From an uncultured Eggerthella sp. (GTDB taxonomy: Bacteria; Actinomycetota; Coriobacteriia; Coriobacteriales; Eggerthellaceae): 64,000 nt of DNA. Made by a program: the position numbers and the translations under genes. The stretch lies in contig UQFK01000002.1 in assembly GCA_900540345.1 (NCBI GenBank), positions 353,275 through 417,274 of the forward strand, given 5' to 3'. Shown piece by piece: positions 45,095 through 53,327 of this stretch (its first letter is position 1; the number at the start of each line of letters is the position of its first letter). Under the pieces are notes generated by a model. That model had not been told where the DNA came from. It was given only the letters and a program-made list of their open reading frames with translations, and did no database searches.

Positions 45095-45420
45095 ACCGCG
45101 ATTCCCGCTCACCCGTGTTTTCCACACAACTCAAGAGCATTTGATTCTCTTCATTGCGCGCAACGGACGCTCAGCGTTTGTTCGTCTCCCCTTCGCTTAG
45201 GACCGTTGCGCACTCTTATCCTATCGAGTGCATCTAAACTTTTTTTGACGTTTATCTAAACCTTGGCTCATCAATGATCTTACGTTTTATTAAAACCACT
45301 CGCGGGGCTCGAAAGATCAATGGTTTTATTCCTTAGTTTTTTACCATTAATGCTGTTGTGGGCTTTATAATGGGAAGGTATTCAACCCCGTAATCCGTTC
45401 GAGACCATCAAAGGGAGATC
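45095..45420. promoter_or_regulatory. Divergent intergenic region, with -10 box of the motif-repeat gene
   Basis: No gene. A consensus -10 TATAAT at 45366-45371 suits the plus-strand gene at 45421, though the -35 (TTTACC or TACCAT at 18-20 bases) is weak. A nine-base inverted repeat GCGCAACGG / CCGTTGCGC spans 45158-45211 with a small internal CGCT-C-AGCG hairpin. Confidence 0.5.
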
Positions 45421-46752
45421 ATGGCTTCAACTAATTCTACGGCTACGGCCAAAACGCATGTCTCATTAAGGCTTCCCACCTATATTTTAGAGAGCATCGA
45501 TGCTCATGCTGAGCGCGAGAGCATCTCGCGTACCGAGGCGTTCGTTTTCTACCTTCAAACCGGTCTCGATATCGCAGACACCAAAGCAAAAGAGCCAAGC
45601 AAAGACGAAAGCATGCTTATGAGCATTCAGGAAGATCTTGCTGAGATCAAAGCATTGCTCCAACAAGGTGCTGGTCAAGCAGTCTCTGCTCAGGCTGTTA
45701 CTGAAGCTGTTGTGCCTGCTATCGAAGCAACATCTTCTATGACCGCAGAAGAAGCGGCCAACTCTGAAGCATATGCTGAAGAGAATTTCTCAGGATCTGA
45801 TGCGGTTTTCGAAGAAACGTCTGAAGAGGAGTTCGAAGAAGTGGCTTCACCAAGCGCTTTCTCTGTCGAAGAGCGCACCTGGGCTGAAGCTGAAGCTGAA
45901 GGAAATTACACCACCTCTGATGCCGTATCGGAAGAGACTTTTTCTTCTCACGAAGCAAACAACGACCTTGAAGATGAGAATATGGCTAGCGAGAACGCTC
46001 CGAGCGAACGTGCAGAAGAAATGAGCATGTTCTCGACATCTGACGCAGTTGAAGAAGAGCCTTCAAGCTCCGCGTTTTCGCTTTACGCAACTGGAGACTC
46101 TGAAGGATATACCGAGATCAAGCCTGTTGAGAGCATGGACAGCTTCGCCACATCCGATGCGGTCGCGCTCGAAGAGGTCGAGATCGACGATGAAGACGAC
46201 AATGAACTTGAAGAAGATATGTTCACCACTTCCGATGCTGTTGAAGAAGAGCCTCAGAAAATGAACAGCTTCTACTCCTTTACCACAGATAACGATGCTG
46301 AAGATGATATCGTTGCACAAGATCTCGATGAAGACGAAGGCATCGATGATGGCGATGATGAAGCCTCTGAAGATGAGGCGATCGAAGAGGCCTACGACTT
46401 CGAGACCTCCGATGCTCCCGATTACGAAGATCTCGAAGACGAGGTCGATCCAGCAGACGAGGCGCTCTCTTACAAGAAGCTCGAAAAAGCTGTTGCCAAG
46501 GCATCAAAACAGATCGACTTCATCGAGAAAGTATGGCTCTTCGGCCCTGCTGCAAACGAAGAAGAGATCACCACACCTGTGCTCGATTTGTGCGTGAAGA
46601 CTGAAGACGACAAGAAGCTCAAGTCGAAACATCTCGACCCCTATGTTGCCGCCATCGAAGAGAAGACTGGCAAGATCGTGAATATCGTGCTTCGTCACGA
46701 AGTCGAAGACAAATCTGAGCTTCAAAACAGGATCGAGCTTTACAAGAAATAG
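45421..46752 (+). CDS. RHH-like / acidic motif-repeat / degenerate nucleotidyltransferase-like protein
   Basis: Not a known family as a whole. Residues 11-50 (KTHVSLRLPTYILESIDAHAERESISRTEAFVFYLQTGLD) look like a ribbon-helix-helix DNA-binding domain. A short coil follows to about 82. Residues 100-350 are very acidic, low-complexity and carry six copies of F-[ST]-x-S-D-A-V-x-E-E, at about 122, 162, 203, 241, 267 and 326 (last one F-E-T-S-D-A-P). Residues 350-443 resemble the minimal nucleotidyltransferase (MNT) fold: KVWLFGPAANEE where active enzymes have G-S-x-A-R-G, and VLDLCV where they have D-I-D-L. The catalytic Ser and first Asp are missing, so it should be inactive. It is one of very few plus-strand genes here, with AAAGGGAG before the ATG. 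MNT proteins often are antitoxins; a link to that is only a guess. Confidence 0.75.
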   Translation: MASTNSTATAKTHVSLRLPTYILESIDAHAERESISRTEAFVFYLQTGLDIADTKAKEPSKDESMLMSIQEDLAEIKALLQQGAGQAVSAQAVTEAVVPAIEATSSMTAEEAANSEAYAEENFSGSDAVFEETSEEEFEEVASPSAFSVEERTWAEAEAEGNYTTSDAVSEETFSSHEANNDLEDENMASENAPSERAEEMSMFSTSDAVEEEPSSSAFSLYATGDSEGYTEIKPVESMDSFATSDAVALEEVEIDDEDDNELEEDMFTTSDAVEEEPQKMNSFYSFTTDNDAEDDIVAQDLDEDEGIDDGDDEASEDEAIEEAYDFETSDAPDYEDLEDEVDPADEALSYKKLEKAVAKASKQIDFIEKVWLFGPAANEEEITTPVLDLCVKTEDDKKLKSKHLDPYVAAIEEKTGKIVNIVLRHEVEDKSELQNRIELYKK

Positions 46753-46777
46753 GCTCGCTGCTGAAGCTTTATAGAAC

Positions 46778-46810
46778 AAAAGCGCCCGCTCATCGAACGG
46801 GCGCTTTTTT
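46778..46810 (+). terminator. Intrinsic terminator of the motif-repeat gene
   Basis: An eleven-base stem (AAAAGCGCCCG / CGGGCGCTTTT) and T-tail, 26 bases after the plus-strand stop. The stem also reads as a weaker terminator from the other side. Confidence 0.9.
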
Positions 46811-46842
46811 ATTCTTAGGACATATTTCGTTCTTTTCCTGAC

Positions 46843-46872
46843 AAAAAAAGATGCTGGCAGTTGCCAGCATCC
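46843..46872 (-). terminator. Intrinsic terminator of the 187-residue motif-tail gene
   Basis: A nine-base stem (GATGCTGGC / GCCAGCATC) with a four-base loop, followed on the minus strand by seven T. It lies 25 bases after the stop of the gene at 46897. Confidence 0.9.
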
Positions 46873-46896
46873 AAAAACCCTTCTGCATGTTTTCAA

Positions 46897-47460
46897 TTAT
46901 TTCTCGGCAACTGCATCAGAGGTGCTGAAATCCGTCTCTGCGATCTCGGCCGCTTTAGAGTCGTCTTCGCTCCACTCACCTTTGAGCGCCGCAGCAGGGT
47001 CAAGCGTACCTTCGATATCAAGCTCGAGCTTCAATCCCTCCATGAAATTTGGAGCGGGGCCGATATAGACGATATCTTTATTGATCCCGCTTTCGTCATA
47101 GAGATATCCAAACGCATAGGCCTCAGAAGCGCCTGGCAATCCGCCTTCGGCGATGATGCAATCCTTCACGCCCTCTGCGGTATCGAGATATCCGTCATAA
47201 CAGAACGCATATGCCGTCGCACCGCGCGCACCTTCTACTTCACGGCGTGCCAGCATAAAACAAGTTTCAGCATCGTCGCCAGGATGTGTTTCGATAAAGA
47301 GGTTCTCTTTGACGGCTAAGCCTGTGAACGGAACAACTTCTTCTCCAGCCTCCATCTTAGAGGCCGCCTCGTTCAGCGCCGCTTGGATAACAGCCTTCAG
47401 TTCGTCAGTGATATCGCCTTGAGGCTCGTTGTTGGTAGGATCGATCATTCTGTCTGCCAT
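46897..47460 (-). CDS. Unknown protein ending in the F-S-T-S-D-A-V motif
   Basis: Not recognised. The ATG at 47460 (MADRMIDPTNN) has AGAAAGG nine bases upstream, giving 187 residues; the open frame to 47514 is not used. Residues 15-165 look like one compact soluble alpha/beta domain: an ELKAVIQAALNEAASKM helix, then FTGLAVKENLFIETHPGDDAETCFMLARREVEGARG and AYAFCYDGYLDT, and a near-repeat SEAYAFGYLYDESG. The last 25 residues are a disordered acidic tail ending ETDFSTSDAVAEK, so the motif is the very C-terminus. It is convergent with the motif-repeat gene, with both terminators in a 145-base gap. No signal peptide. Confidence 0.72.
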   Translation of the reverse strand: MADRMIDPTNNEPQGDITDELKAVIQAALNEAASKMEAGEEVVPFTGLAVKENLFIETHPGDDAETCFMLARREVEGARGATAYAFCYDGYLDTAEGVKDCIIAEGGLPGASEAYAFGYLYDESGINKDIVYIGPAPNFMEGLKLELDIEGTLDPAAALKGEWSEDDSKAAEIAETDFSTSDAVAEK

Positions 47461-47571
47461 AGCGAGAACCTTTCTTCTTCCTTTTATCAGAAGTGTAACG
47501 CTCTCAAGCCACATAATGGATCAAACATGAGTCTATGGCTTGATGAGCAGGATGAAGAACCTTGCACGCGA

Positions 47572-48375
47572 TCAGCGCAAGACAACACTCGGATAACGAC
47601 GAGGCGCCGTACGAGCATAGGTCCTCGCTTGATATCCAAGCAGCATGCAGACATTCAAACCTCGTTCATCGCTCATATCGAAATATGCACGTGCAGCAGG
47701 GCAAGAATCGACCACGCGACGCAAATATCCATTATAAAGAACCCCGATTCCTAGCGTTTGAGCCACCATCTCGATCGCACTTGCAGCAAGCCCTGCATCA
47801 AGTGGGTCGGGGGTTTCAATGAACAAAACCGCTGACGCATTACGGAAAAGATAGTCATCTTCAGGATTGCTTCGGCGTCGATCAATAAAACGGCCGAGCG
47901 TTTCGGCGGGAATCGGCATGACACGATCTGCTTCGTAGGTATCCTCCAGATACGACCAGATCAACTCTTTGAATTCTGGCAGGCTATCCTGGACAAGATC
48001 GAAACGACACATCTGTGTGTTCTTCGCGGTCGGTGTATGCCCGCCTGCTTCCATGAGCAACCGAAGATGCTCCATCGAGATCGGTGTGCTTTTGAAATCG
48101 CGAATGCTCCGACGAAATTTGATAGCATTGATAAGATTTTCTGTGGGAAGCTCGAACGTCTTTGCATCATAGTCGACCGGATTATCGGCATAGCAGGGCA
48201 AGCAAGGTGCCCCTTCGGGACAAATCGCCACGCAATGCCCGCATTTCATGCACGTTGTGCGCGGATATGCTTTTCCGTGAATCAAAGAAAGATTGTGCTG
48301 TACGCAATCGGATATACATGCGCCACAGCCCGTGCAAGCATCTTGGTCGATGACAACATCGGTCGTAATAGCCAT
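47572..48375 (-). CDS. Ferredoxin-nitroreductase fusion
   Basis: An N-terminal 2[4Fe-4S] ferredoxin (CTGCGACISDC and CMKCGHCVAIC, each with a following Cys-Pro or equivalent) is joined to an FMN-dependent nitroreductase domain. That domain has FRRSIRDFKSTPIS (FMN phosphate), MEAGGHTPTAKNTQ and the C-terminal ASAIEMVAQTLGIGVLYNGYL. Such fusions reduce nitro or quinone-like substrates with low-potential electrons and are frequent in anaerobes. The substrate is unknown. The ATG at 48375 is chosen over TTG 48387, though the ribosome site is weak. Confidence 0.9.
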   Translation of the reverse strand: MAITTDVVIDQDACTGCGACISDCVQHNLSLIHGKAYPRTTCMKCGHCVAICPEGAPCLPCYADNPVDYDAKTFELPTENLINAIKFRRSIRDFKSTPISMEHLRLLMEAGGHTPTAKNTQMCRFDLVQDSLPEFKELIWSYLEDTYEADRVMPIPAETLGRFIDRRRSNPEDDYLFRNASAVLFIETPDPLDAGLAASAIEMVAQTLGIGVLYNGYLRRVVDSCPAARAYFDMSDERGLNVCMLLGYQARTYARTAPRRYPSVVLR

Positions 48376-48526
48376 AGGATCATCCAACTCTCGTCGTATG
48401 CTTTTTCGTCAACTAGATCTAGTATCGCCCGAGGTTCGTGAATCTGCGGCAAAAAGAACAGTTCATACCAAAATGCAATGAGCTAATGAAACAGAGCGAA
48501 CCGAAGCCGGCACTCCCCGGCCCGCT

Positions 48527-48889
48527 CTAGTCTCCAAAAGCCATCTCGAGAATAAAAAGAAGTTCGAGCACGCTCTTGAACGTTGCTTGTTTTTGCCCCG
48601 AGTCCCAACGGATGCGGCCCTGCCATGAATGATTGTGGCGGAAGAGCACTTCGAGCTCTATCGTAGGAGCAAACGACGGATCGATATGCCGAAGGATGGG
48701 CTGTAATGATTCTTCCTGCTGGTCAAGAATGGCATCGATCGTAAGGATGAGGCTCGGCAAACTGTTGAAGCGCACAGGAGCTTTCATTCCTACGCTATCG
48801 AGCACACCTCGCATCGCACCATCGTCAAAAGAATCGACTGCGATAAGAAACGTATCGGTTCCAGGTGTTGAGATGTGAGGCTGGCGCAT
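48527..48889 (-). CDS. Small soluble protein, unknown
   Basis: A 120-residue protein not recognised by motif. AAGGAG precedes the ATG at 48889. It begins MRQPHISTPGTDTFLIAVDSFDDG, has a middle RFNSLPSLILTIDAILD and ends KSVLELLFILEMAFGD. The pattern of alternating strands and helices suggests a compact alpha/beta fold. No cysteines or membrane segments. It stands alone between the clpB terminator and the nitroreductase. Confidence 0.65.
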   Translation of the reverse strand: MRQPHISTPGTDTFLIAVDSFDDGAMRGVLDSVGMKAPVRFNSLPSLILTIDAILDQQEESLQPILRHIDPSFAPTIELEVLFRHNHSWQGRIRWDSGQKQATFKSVLELLFILEMAFGD

Positions 48890-48972
48890 TTTTTCTCCTT
48901 TTTCCTCTCGTATAACCACTATAACCCAAATCACTATGATTTCGCTATGAGTTTACTTCACAGCCTGGAAAC

Positions 48973-49010
48973 AAAAGACCGTGGCGCACACGTGCACACC
49001 ACGGTCTTTT
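48973..49010 (-). terminator. Terminator downstream of clpB (bidirectional)
   Basis: A twelve-base stem (AAAAGACCGTGG / CCACGGTCTTTT) with T-tracts on both sides, 29 bases after the clpB stop. It ends the heat-shock operon. Confidence 0.88.
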
Positions 49011-49038
49011 TCTTGTCTCGATCATATTCCTGATCAAA

Positions 49039-51795
49039 CTATTGATCGTCCTCGACTTCGTTCAAGAACGATGTTGCCTCTTCGAGCAGTTCAGCTGCTC
49101 CATCAGGCAGTGCTGCGTCTTTGCCGTTGTTGTCGACATCAGCAACATAATCACCGTCTGCATCAAGATCGATCGTGACCGTTGAACCATCGAATATCTT
49201 TCCTTCGATGATGCCTGTTGCAATACGATCGACTACCTGGCGCTGAATGAGTCGCTTGAGCGGACGGGCACCATATACAGGATCATACCCATCAATAGCC
49301 AAACGCTCTTTTGCAGCAGGTGTTACTACCAACGTCATATGACGATCCTTCAAACGCGCTGATACATCAGCAAGCTGCAGATCAACGATCGGCTCGATGC
49401 TCGCGATATTAAGCTCGTTGAACGTGATGATGTCATCAATACGGTTCAAGAACTCAGGCCTGAAGGTATTTCGCAGTGCGTCTTGCATGCGGTTGGCAAA
49501 CTCTGCCATACGCTTTGCTGCTGCTTCTGGGGTCATCTTCTGCATATCCTCAACCATATCACCCACAGTCTCTTCCGCATCGCGCTCGCGAATAAGCTGG
49601 CTTCCGATATTGGATGTCATGATAATGATGGCATTCTTGAAGCTGACCACGCGGCCTTGACCATCGGTCAAACGACCATCATCGAGCACTTGCAGCAACA
49701 CGTTGAAAACATCGGGATGAGCTTTTTCTACCTCGTCGAGCAAGATGACGCTGTAGGGTTTGCGGCGAACCGCTTCAGTCAGTTGACCGCCCTCATCATA
49801 GCCCACGTATCCTGGAGGGGCTCCGATCAGGCGCTGCACGCTGAACTTTTCCATGTACTCCGACATATCGATGCGGATCATAGCTTTTTCATCATCAAAG
49901 AGGCATTCTGCCAATGCCTTAGCAAGCTCGGTCTTGCCGACGCCCGTAGGCCCTAAGAACAAGAAGCTGCCAATGGGCTGTTCTGGATCGGAAAGACCTG
50001 CGCGGCTTCGACGGATCGCACCCGCTACAGCAGCTACTGCATCGTCTTGTCCGACCACGCGCTCATGTAAACGATCTTCCAGATCGATGAGCTTTTCCAT
50101 CTCTCCTTGCATCATCTTCGTAATAGGAATACCCGTCCACGAAGAAACAACTTCAGCGATCTCGTCTTCGGTCACTTCCTCTTTCAGAATGGTTCCGTCA
50201 GCCTGGCGTGCCTCGAGTGCTGCGGTTGCTTGCTTCAGTTGTTCTTGCAGCTCAGGAATACGGCCGAATCGCAACTCAGACGCGCGGGCCAGGTCACCCT
50301 CGCGCGTAGCTCGTTCTTCTTCGAGCTGAGCGGCTTCGATGTCGGCTTTCAAGTTCTGCACCGAAACAATGGAATCCTTTTCGTTCTTCCATTCGGCTTT
50401 ACGCTTGTCGAGCGACTCTTGCGCTGCAGCGATATCCTTGCGCAGCTGCTCGAGACGTTCTTTGCTCGGCTCATCAGATTCCTTCATAAGCGCCTGCTCT
50501 TCGATCTGCATCTGCGTGAGCTTGCGCTCTGCCAGATCGACCTCTTCAGGCATCGAATCGATCTCGATACGAAGGCGAGATGCCGCCTCGTCCATAAGAT
50601 CGATCGCCTTATCCGGCAGGAAGCGATCAGAGATATAGCGATTCGACAGCTCAGCTGCAGCCACGATGGCAGGGTCGGTCACACGAACGCCATGGTGGAT
50701 CTCGTACTTCTCCTTAAGACCACGAAGAATGGCGATAGTATCTTCCACAGAAGGCTCGCCCACCATGACTGGTTGGAACCTGCGTTCCAACGCCGCATCC
50801 TTCTCGATGTACTTGCGGTACTCGTCGAGCGTAGTCGCGCCAATGGCATGCAACTCGCCTCGCGCAAGCGCTGGTTTGAGCATGTTGCCCGCATCCATGG
50901 ACGAATCGCCTGAAGAGCCTGCACCAACGATGGTATGCAACTCATCAATGAACAGAATGATCTGCCCGTCGGATTCCTTTACTTCACGAAGCACCGCCTT
51001 TAAACGATCTTCGAACTCGCCGCGATATTTCGCGCCTGCCAACATGGAAGGCAGGTCGAGTGCAATAAGCTCGCGATCCTGTAGCGACGAGGGAACATCG
51101 CCAGCCACAATACGCTGCGCTAATCCCTCTACGATCGCTGTCTTGCCTGTACCTGGCTCGCCAATGAGCACAGGGTTGTTCTTCGTACGACGCGAAAGCA
51201 CTTGAATAGTGCGGCGAATCTCTTCGTTTCGTCCAATGACTGGATCGAGCTTACCTTCGCGCGCAGCCTTGGTAAGGTTGTTGCCGTATTGGTCCAGTAC
51301 CTCGAATTCTGTTTTTGATTGTTGATCAGTCACGCGCGTATCACCTCGCAATTCCTCATACGCTTCTTCAATATCATTTCTATTAATTCCTGCATTATTC
51401 AAAAGCTTACCTGCCGCATCATTCTCTTCCGAGAGGGCGATGAGCAGGTGCTCGCTCGTGGCGTAAGAATCTCCCAATTTCTCTGCGATCTTCACTGCTT
51501 TATCGAGCAGTTGGACGAGCGCCATAGAAGGTGCGGTCATACCCATGATGCCGCCCCCTTCGACCTTCGGCATACGAGCGATCTCTGCATCGACCTCTTC
51601 GCGTAGCATATTTGGCTCTGCGCCAATGCGTTTGATGATCGAACTGATATTGTGCTCGCCTGACGAAAGCAACGCCGCCAGCATATGTATTGGCTCCACC
51701 ATGGCCGACTTTGCATCGCCTGCAATGCTCATGGCGGACTGCAGAGCTTCTTGGGCAGAAAGCGCCAGTTTTTCTAACATCTTCTGTAAATCCAT
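49039..51795 (-). CDS. clpB: ClpB disaggregase
   Basis: Hsp100 ring ATPase that, with DnaK, rescues aggregated proteins. The ATG at 51795 (MDLQKML) has AAAGGA upstream. Order: Clp N-domain (about 1-150), first AAA module (GEPGTGKTAIVEGLAQRI, FIDELHTIVGAGS), long middle coiled coil (about 400-530), second AAA module (FLGPTGVGKTELAKALAE, LLDEVEKAHPDVFN, NRIDDIITFN) and a C-terminal acidic tail. No ClpP-binding loop, as expected for ClpB. It is the last gene of the heat-shock operon, about 95 bases after hspR. Confidence 0.97.
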   Translation of the reverse strand: MDLQKMLEKLALSAQEALQSAMSIAGDAKSAMVEPIHMLAALLSSGEHNISSIIKRIGAEPNMLREEVDAEIARMPKVEGGGIMGMTAPSMALVQLLDKAVKIAEKLGDSYATSEHLLIALSEENDAAGKLLNNAGINRNDIEEAYEELRGDTRVTDQQSKTEFEVLDQYGNNLTKAAREGKLDPVIGRNEEIRRTIQVLSRRTKNNPVLIGEPGTGKTAIVEGLAQRIVAGDVPSSLQDRELIALDLPSMLAGAKYRGEFEDRLKAVLREVKESDGQIILFIDELHTIVGAGSSGDSSMDAGNMLKPALARGELHAIGATTLDEYRKYIEKDAALERRFQPVMVGEPSVEDTIAILRGLKEKYEIHHGVRVTDPAIVAAAELSNRYISDRFLPDKAIDLMDEAASRLRIEIDSMPEEVDLAERKLTQMQIEEQALMKESDEPSKERLEQLRKDIAAAQESLDKRKAEWKNEKDSIVSVQNLKADIEAAQLEEERATREGDLARASELRFGRIPELQEQLKQATAALEARQADGTILKEEVTEDEIAEVVSSWTGIPITKMMQGEMEKLIDLEDRLHERVVGQDDAVAAVAGAIRRSRAGLSDPEQPIGSFLFLGPTGVGKTELAKALAECLFDDEKAMIRIDMSEYMEKFSVQRLIGAPPGYVGYDEGGQLTEAVRRKPYSVILLDEVEKAHPDVFNVLLQVLDDGRLTDGQGRVVSFKNAIIIMTSNIGSQLIRERDAEETVGDMVEDMQKMTPEAAAKRMAEFANRMQDALRNTFRPEFLNRIDDIITFNELNIASIEPIVDLQLADVSARLKDRHMTLVVTPAAKERLAIDGYDPVYGARPLKRLIQRQVVDRIATGIIEGKIFDGSTVTIDLDADGDYVADVDNNGKDAALPDGAAELLEEATSFLNEVEDDQ

Positions 51796-51818
51796 GAAGC
51801 TTTTCCTTTCGTTGTTGT

Positions 51819-51840
51819 GCAAGCCTGTTCACAGGCTTGC
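51819..51840 (-). promoter_or_regulatory. Perfect hairpin in the clpB leader
   Basis: Nine-base perfect arms (GCAAGCCTG / CAGGCTTGC) with a four-base loop, ending about 24 bases before the clpB ATG and lacking a T-tail. It could be an mRNA leader structure (for example a heat-sensitive one), a processing site or an operator. It does not match the HAIR consensus of HspR. Confidence 0.5.
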
Positions 51841-51889
51841 ATTATGATGAGCGGAGCATCGAGAGACACACCGCCCAGAAGGGCATGTG

Positions 51890-52270
51890 TTAACGAATGC
51901 GCCTAAGCTCCAATGAGGTAGAATGAGCCACTAGAGTGCTCACTTGCTCATAGGTCTCCAATTCATGAACACGATCTGCTAGACGTCGTACCCGTTTATG
52001 CAGATCATCTATCTCTGAATCGCGCTCGTCTAAGCGACCTTGCAGATCCAAGATACGGATGACACCTGCAAGGTTGATACCCTCACTTGTCAATTCATTG
52101 ATAAGTTGCAGTCGTTCGATATCCGCCTGTGAATACATGCGCGTATTTCCACGCGTACGCTGCGGATTGACCAAGCCCTTCTGCTCGTAGATACGCAAGG
52201 TCTGTGGGTGAACGCCTGCAAGCTCTGCCGCGACACCGATCATGTAGAGCGGTCGATTCCGATCGTTCAT
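51890..52270 (-). CDS. hspR: HspR, MerR-type heat-shock repressor
   Basis: Represses the dnaK operon in actinobacteria, with DnaK as co-repressor. It has the MerR helix-turn-helix (YMIGVAAELAGVHPQTLRIYEQKGLVNPQRTRGNTRMYSQADIERLQLI) and a coiled-coil C-part (LQGRLDERDSEIDDLHKRVRRLADRV). The ATG at 52270 is used; an adjacent GTG is also in frame. It starts five bases after dnaJ ends. I did not find a clear CTTGAGT-N7-ACTCAAG site upstream of dnaK. Confidence 0.93.
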   Translation of the reverse strand: MNDRNRPLYMIGVAAELAGVHPQTLRIYEQKGLVNPQRTRGNTRMYSQADIERLQLINELTSEGINLAGVIRILDLQGRLDERDSEIDDLHKRVRRLADRVHELETYEQVSTLVAHSTSLELRRIR

Positions 52271-52275
52271 CACGC

Positions 52276-53250
52276 CTACCCCCTTACGCTTTCAGTCGTT
52301 GCTTGCTTGAAAGCCTCGAGTGCCGCTTTTTGCTCATCATTGAGCTCGGTCGGGATCTTCACTTCGATCTCGACTTTAAGATCACCCGTTCCTGAAGCGT
52401 TCTTGCCCAAACGAGGTGCGCCTTGACCCTTCAAGGTAAGCACCGCTCCATCCTGTGTTCCAGCGGGGATGCGCAAACGTACTTTCTTGCCCTCAGGGGT
52501 AGGTACAACCACCTGCGCGCCTAATGCTGCCTCGTCGATGCTGACAGGCAACTTCATGACCACATCGGCCCCATCGCGGCGGAAAGTGTCATCGGGGGCG
52601 ATTTTGATAGTGACCAAAAGGTCTCCCGCTTTTCCACCATTCACACCAGCTTGGCCCTTGCCCTTCAAGCGGACGCGACCGCCCTCCATAGCTCCCGCAG
52701 GAACCTTGATGGTGAGCGTTTCCTTCTCCTGTGTATCAGGATTGGCGATACGTACCTTCTTCTCTGCGCCCTTGAACGCTTCGTCAAATGTAACGGTAAG
52801 ATTTACCTTTTTATCTGCACCATTCTGGGGCTGCGGCTGGCGACTTGCTCCGCCGCCGAAATTCCAATCAGTCCCAAATGCGCCTTCTCCATGACGCAGA
52901 CTTTCCAAGATATCGGCCCAATCGATACCGCCACCACCAAAGGGGTTGCCGCCACCTGTAGTGGTATAGGTATACTGGCCGCCACCAAAGGGATTACCTC
53001 CAGCGAAGGGGTTGCCGCCCTGGAACGGAATTTGGTTTTCATTCGCGGTGCCGTACTGGTCGTACATCTCGCGTTTCTTATCATCAGAGAGCACTTCGTA
53101 AGCTTCGTTGATTTCTTTAAACTTCGACTCATCACCACCAGCATCGGGATGATGTTCGCGCGCGAGCTTGCGATAGGCCTTCTTGATCTCACTAGCAGTT
53201 GCGCTTCGTGGAACGCCTAGCGTCTTATAATAATCAGGTGTGGATGCCAT
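52276..53250 (-). CDS. dnaJ: DnaJ-type co-chaperone without zinc finger
   Basis: Stimulates DnaK ATPase. The J domain (about 5-70) has DYYKTLGVPRSATASEIKKAYRKLAREHHPDAGG with the HPD tripeptide. A Gly/Phe-rich linker (about 80-140) and two C-terminal substrate domains with no CxxCxGxG zinc repeats make it CbpA/type II-like, though it sits in the dnaJ place. AGAGAGGTGG precedes the ATG at 53250. Confidence 0.94.
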   Translation of the reverse strand: MASTPDYYKTLGVPRSATASEIKKAYRKLAREHHPDAGGDESKFKEINEAYEVLSDDKKREMYDQYGTANENQIPFQGGNPFAGGNPFGGGQYTYTTTGGGNPFGGGGIDWADILESLRHGEGAFGTDWNFGGGASRQPQPQNGADKKVNLTVTFDEAFKGAEKKVRIANPDTQEKETLTIKVPAGAMEGGRVRLKGKGQAGVNGGKAGDLLVTIKIAPDDTFRRDGADVVMKLPVSIDEAALGAQVVVPTPEGKKVRLRIPAGTQDGAVLTLKGQGAPRLGKNASGTGDLKVEIEVKIPTELNDEQKAALEAFKQATTESVRG

Positions 53251-53286
53251 TCGTTCCACCTCTCTTTCTTTTTCTTATTGACGTGA

Positions 53287-53315
53287 AACAGGCGGACCTG
53301 TGTGACCCGCCTGTT
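53287..53315 (-). other. Hairpin between grpE and dnaJ
   Basis: Nine-base stem (AACAGGCGG / CCGCCTGTT) with an eleven-base loop and no T-run. It could stabilise or process the mRNA between grpE and dnaJ. Confidence 0.5.
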
Positions 53316-53327
53316 GTAAGAACTCAT

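Noticed and set aside
45118..45126. TTTTCCACA, close to a DnaA box, near rpsF
   Set aside because: A single near-match without a cluster, AT-rich unwinding element or dnaA/dnaN; not evidence of an origin.
50107..50913. 268-residue plus-strand open frame
   Set aside because: Antisense to clpB; composition is that of a shadow.
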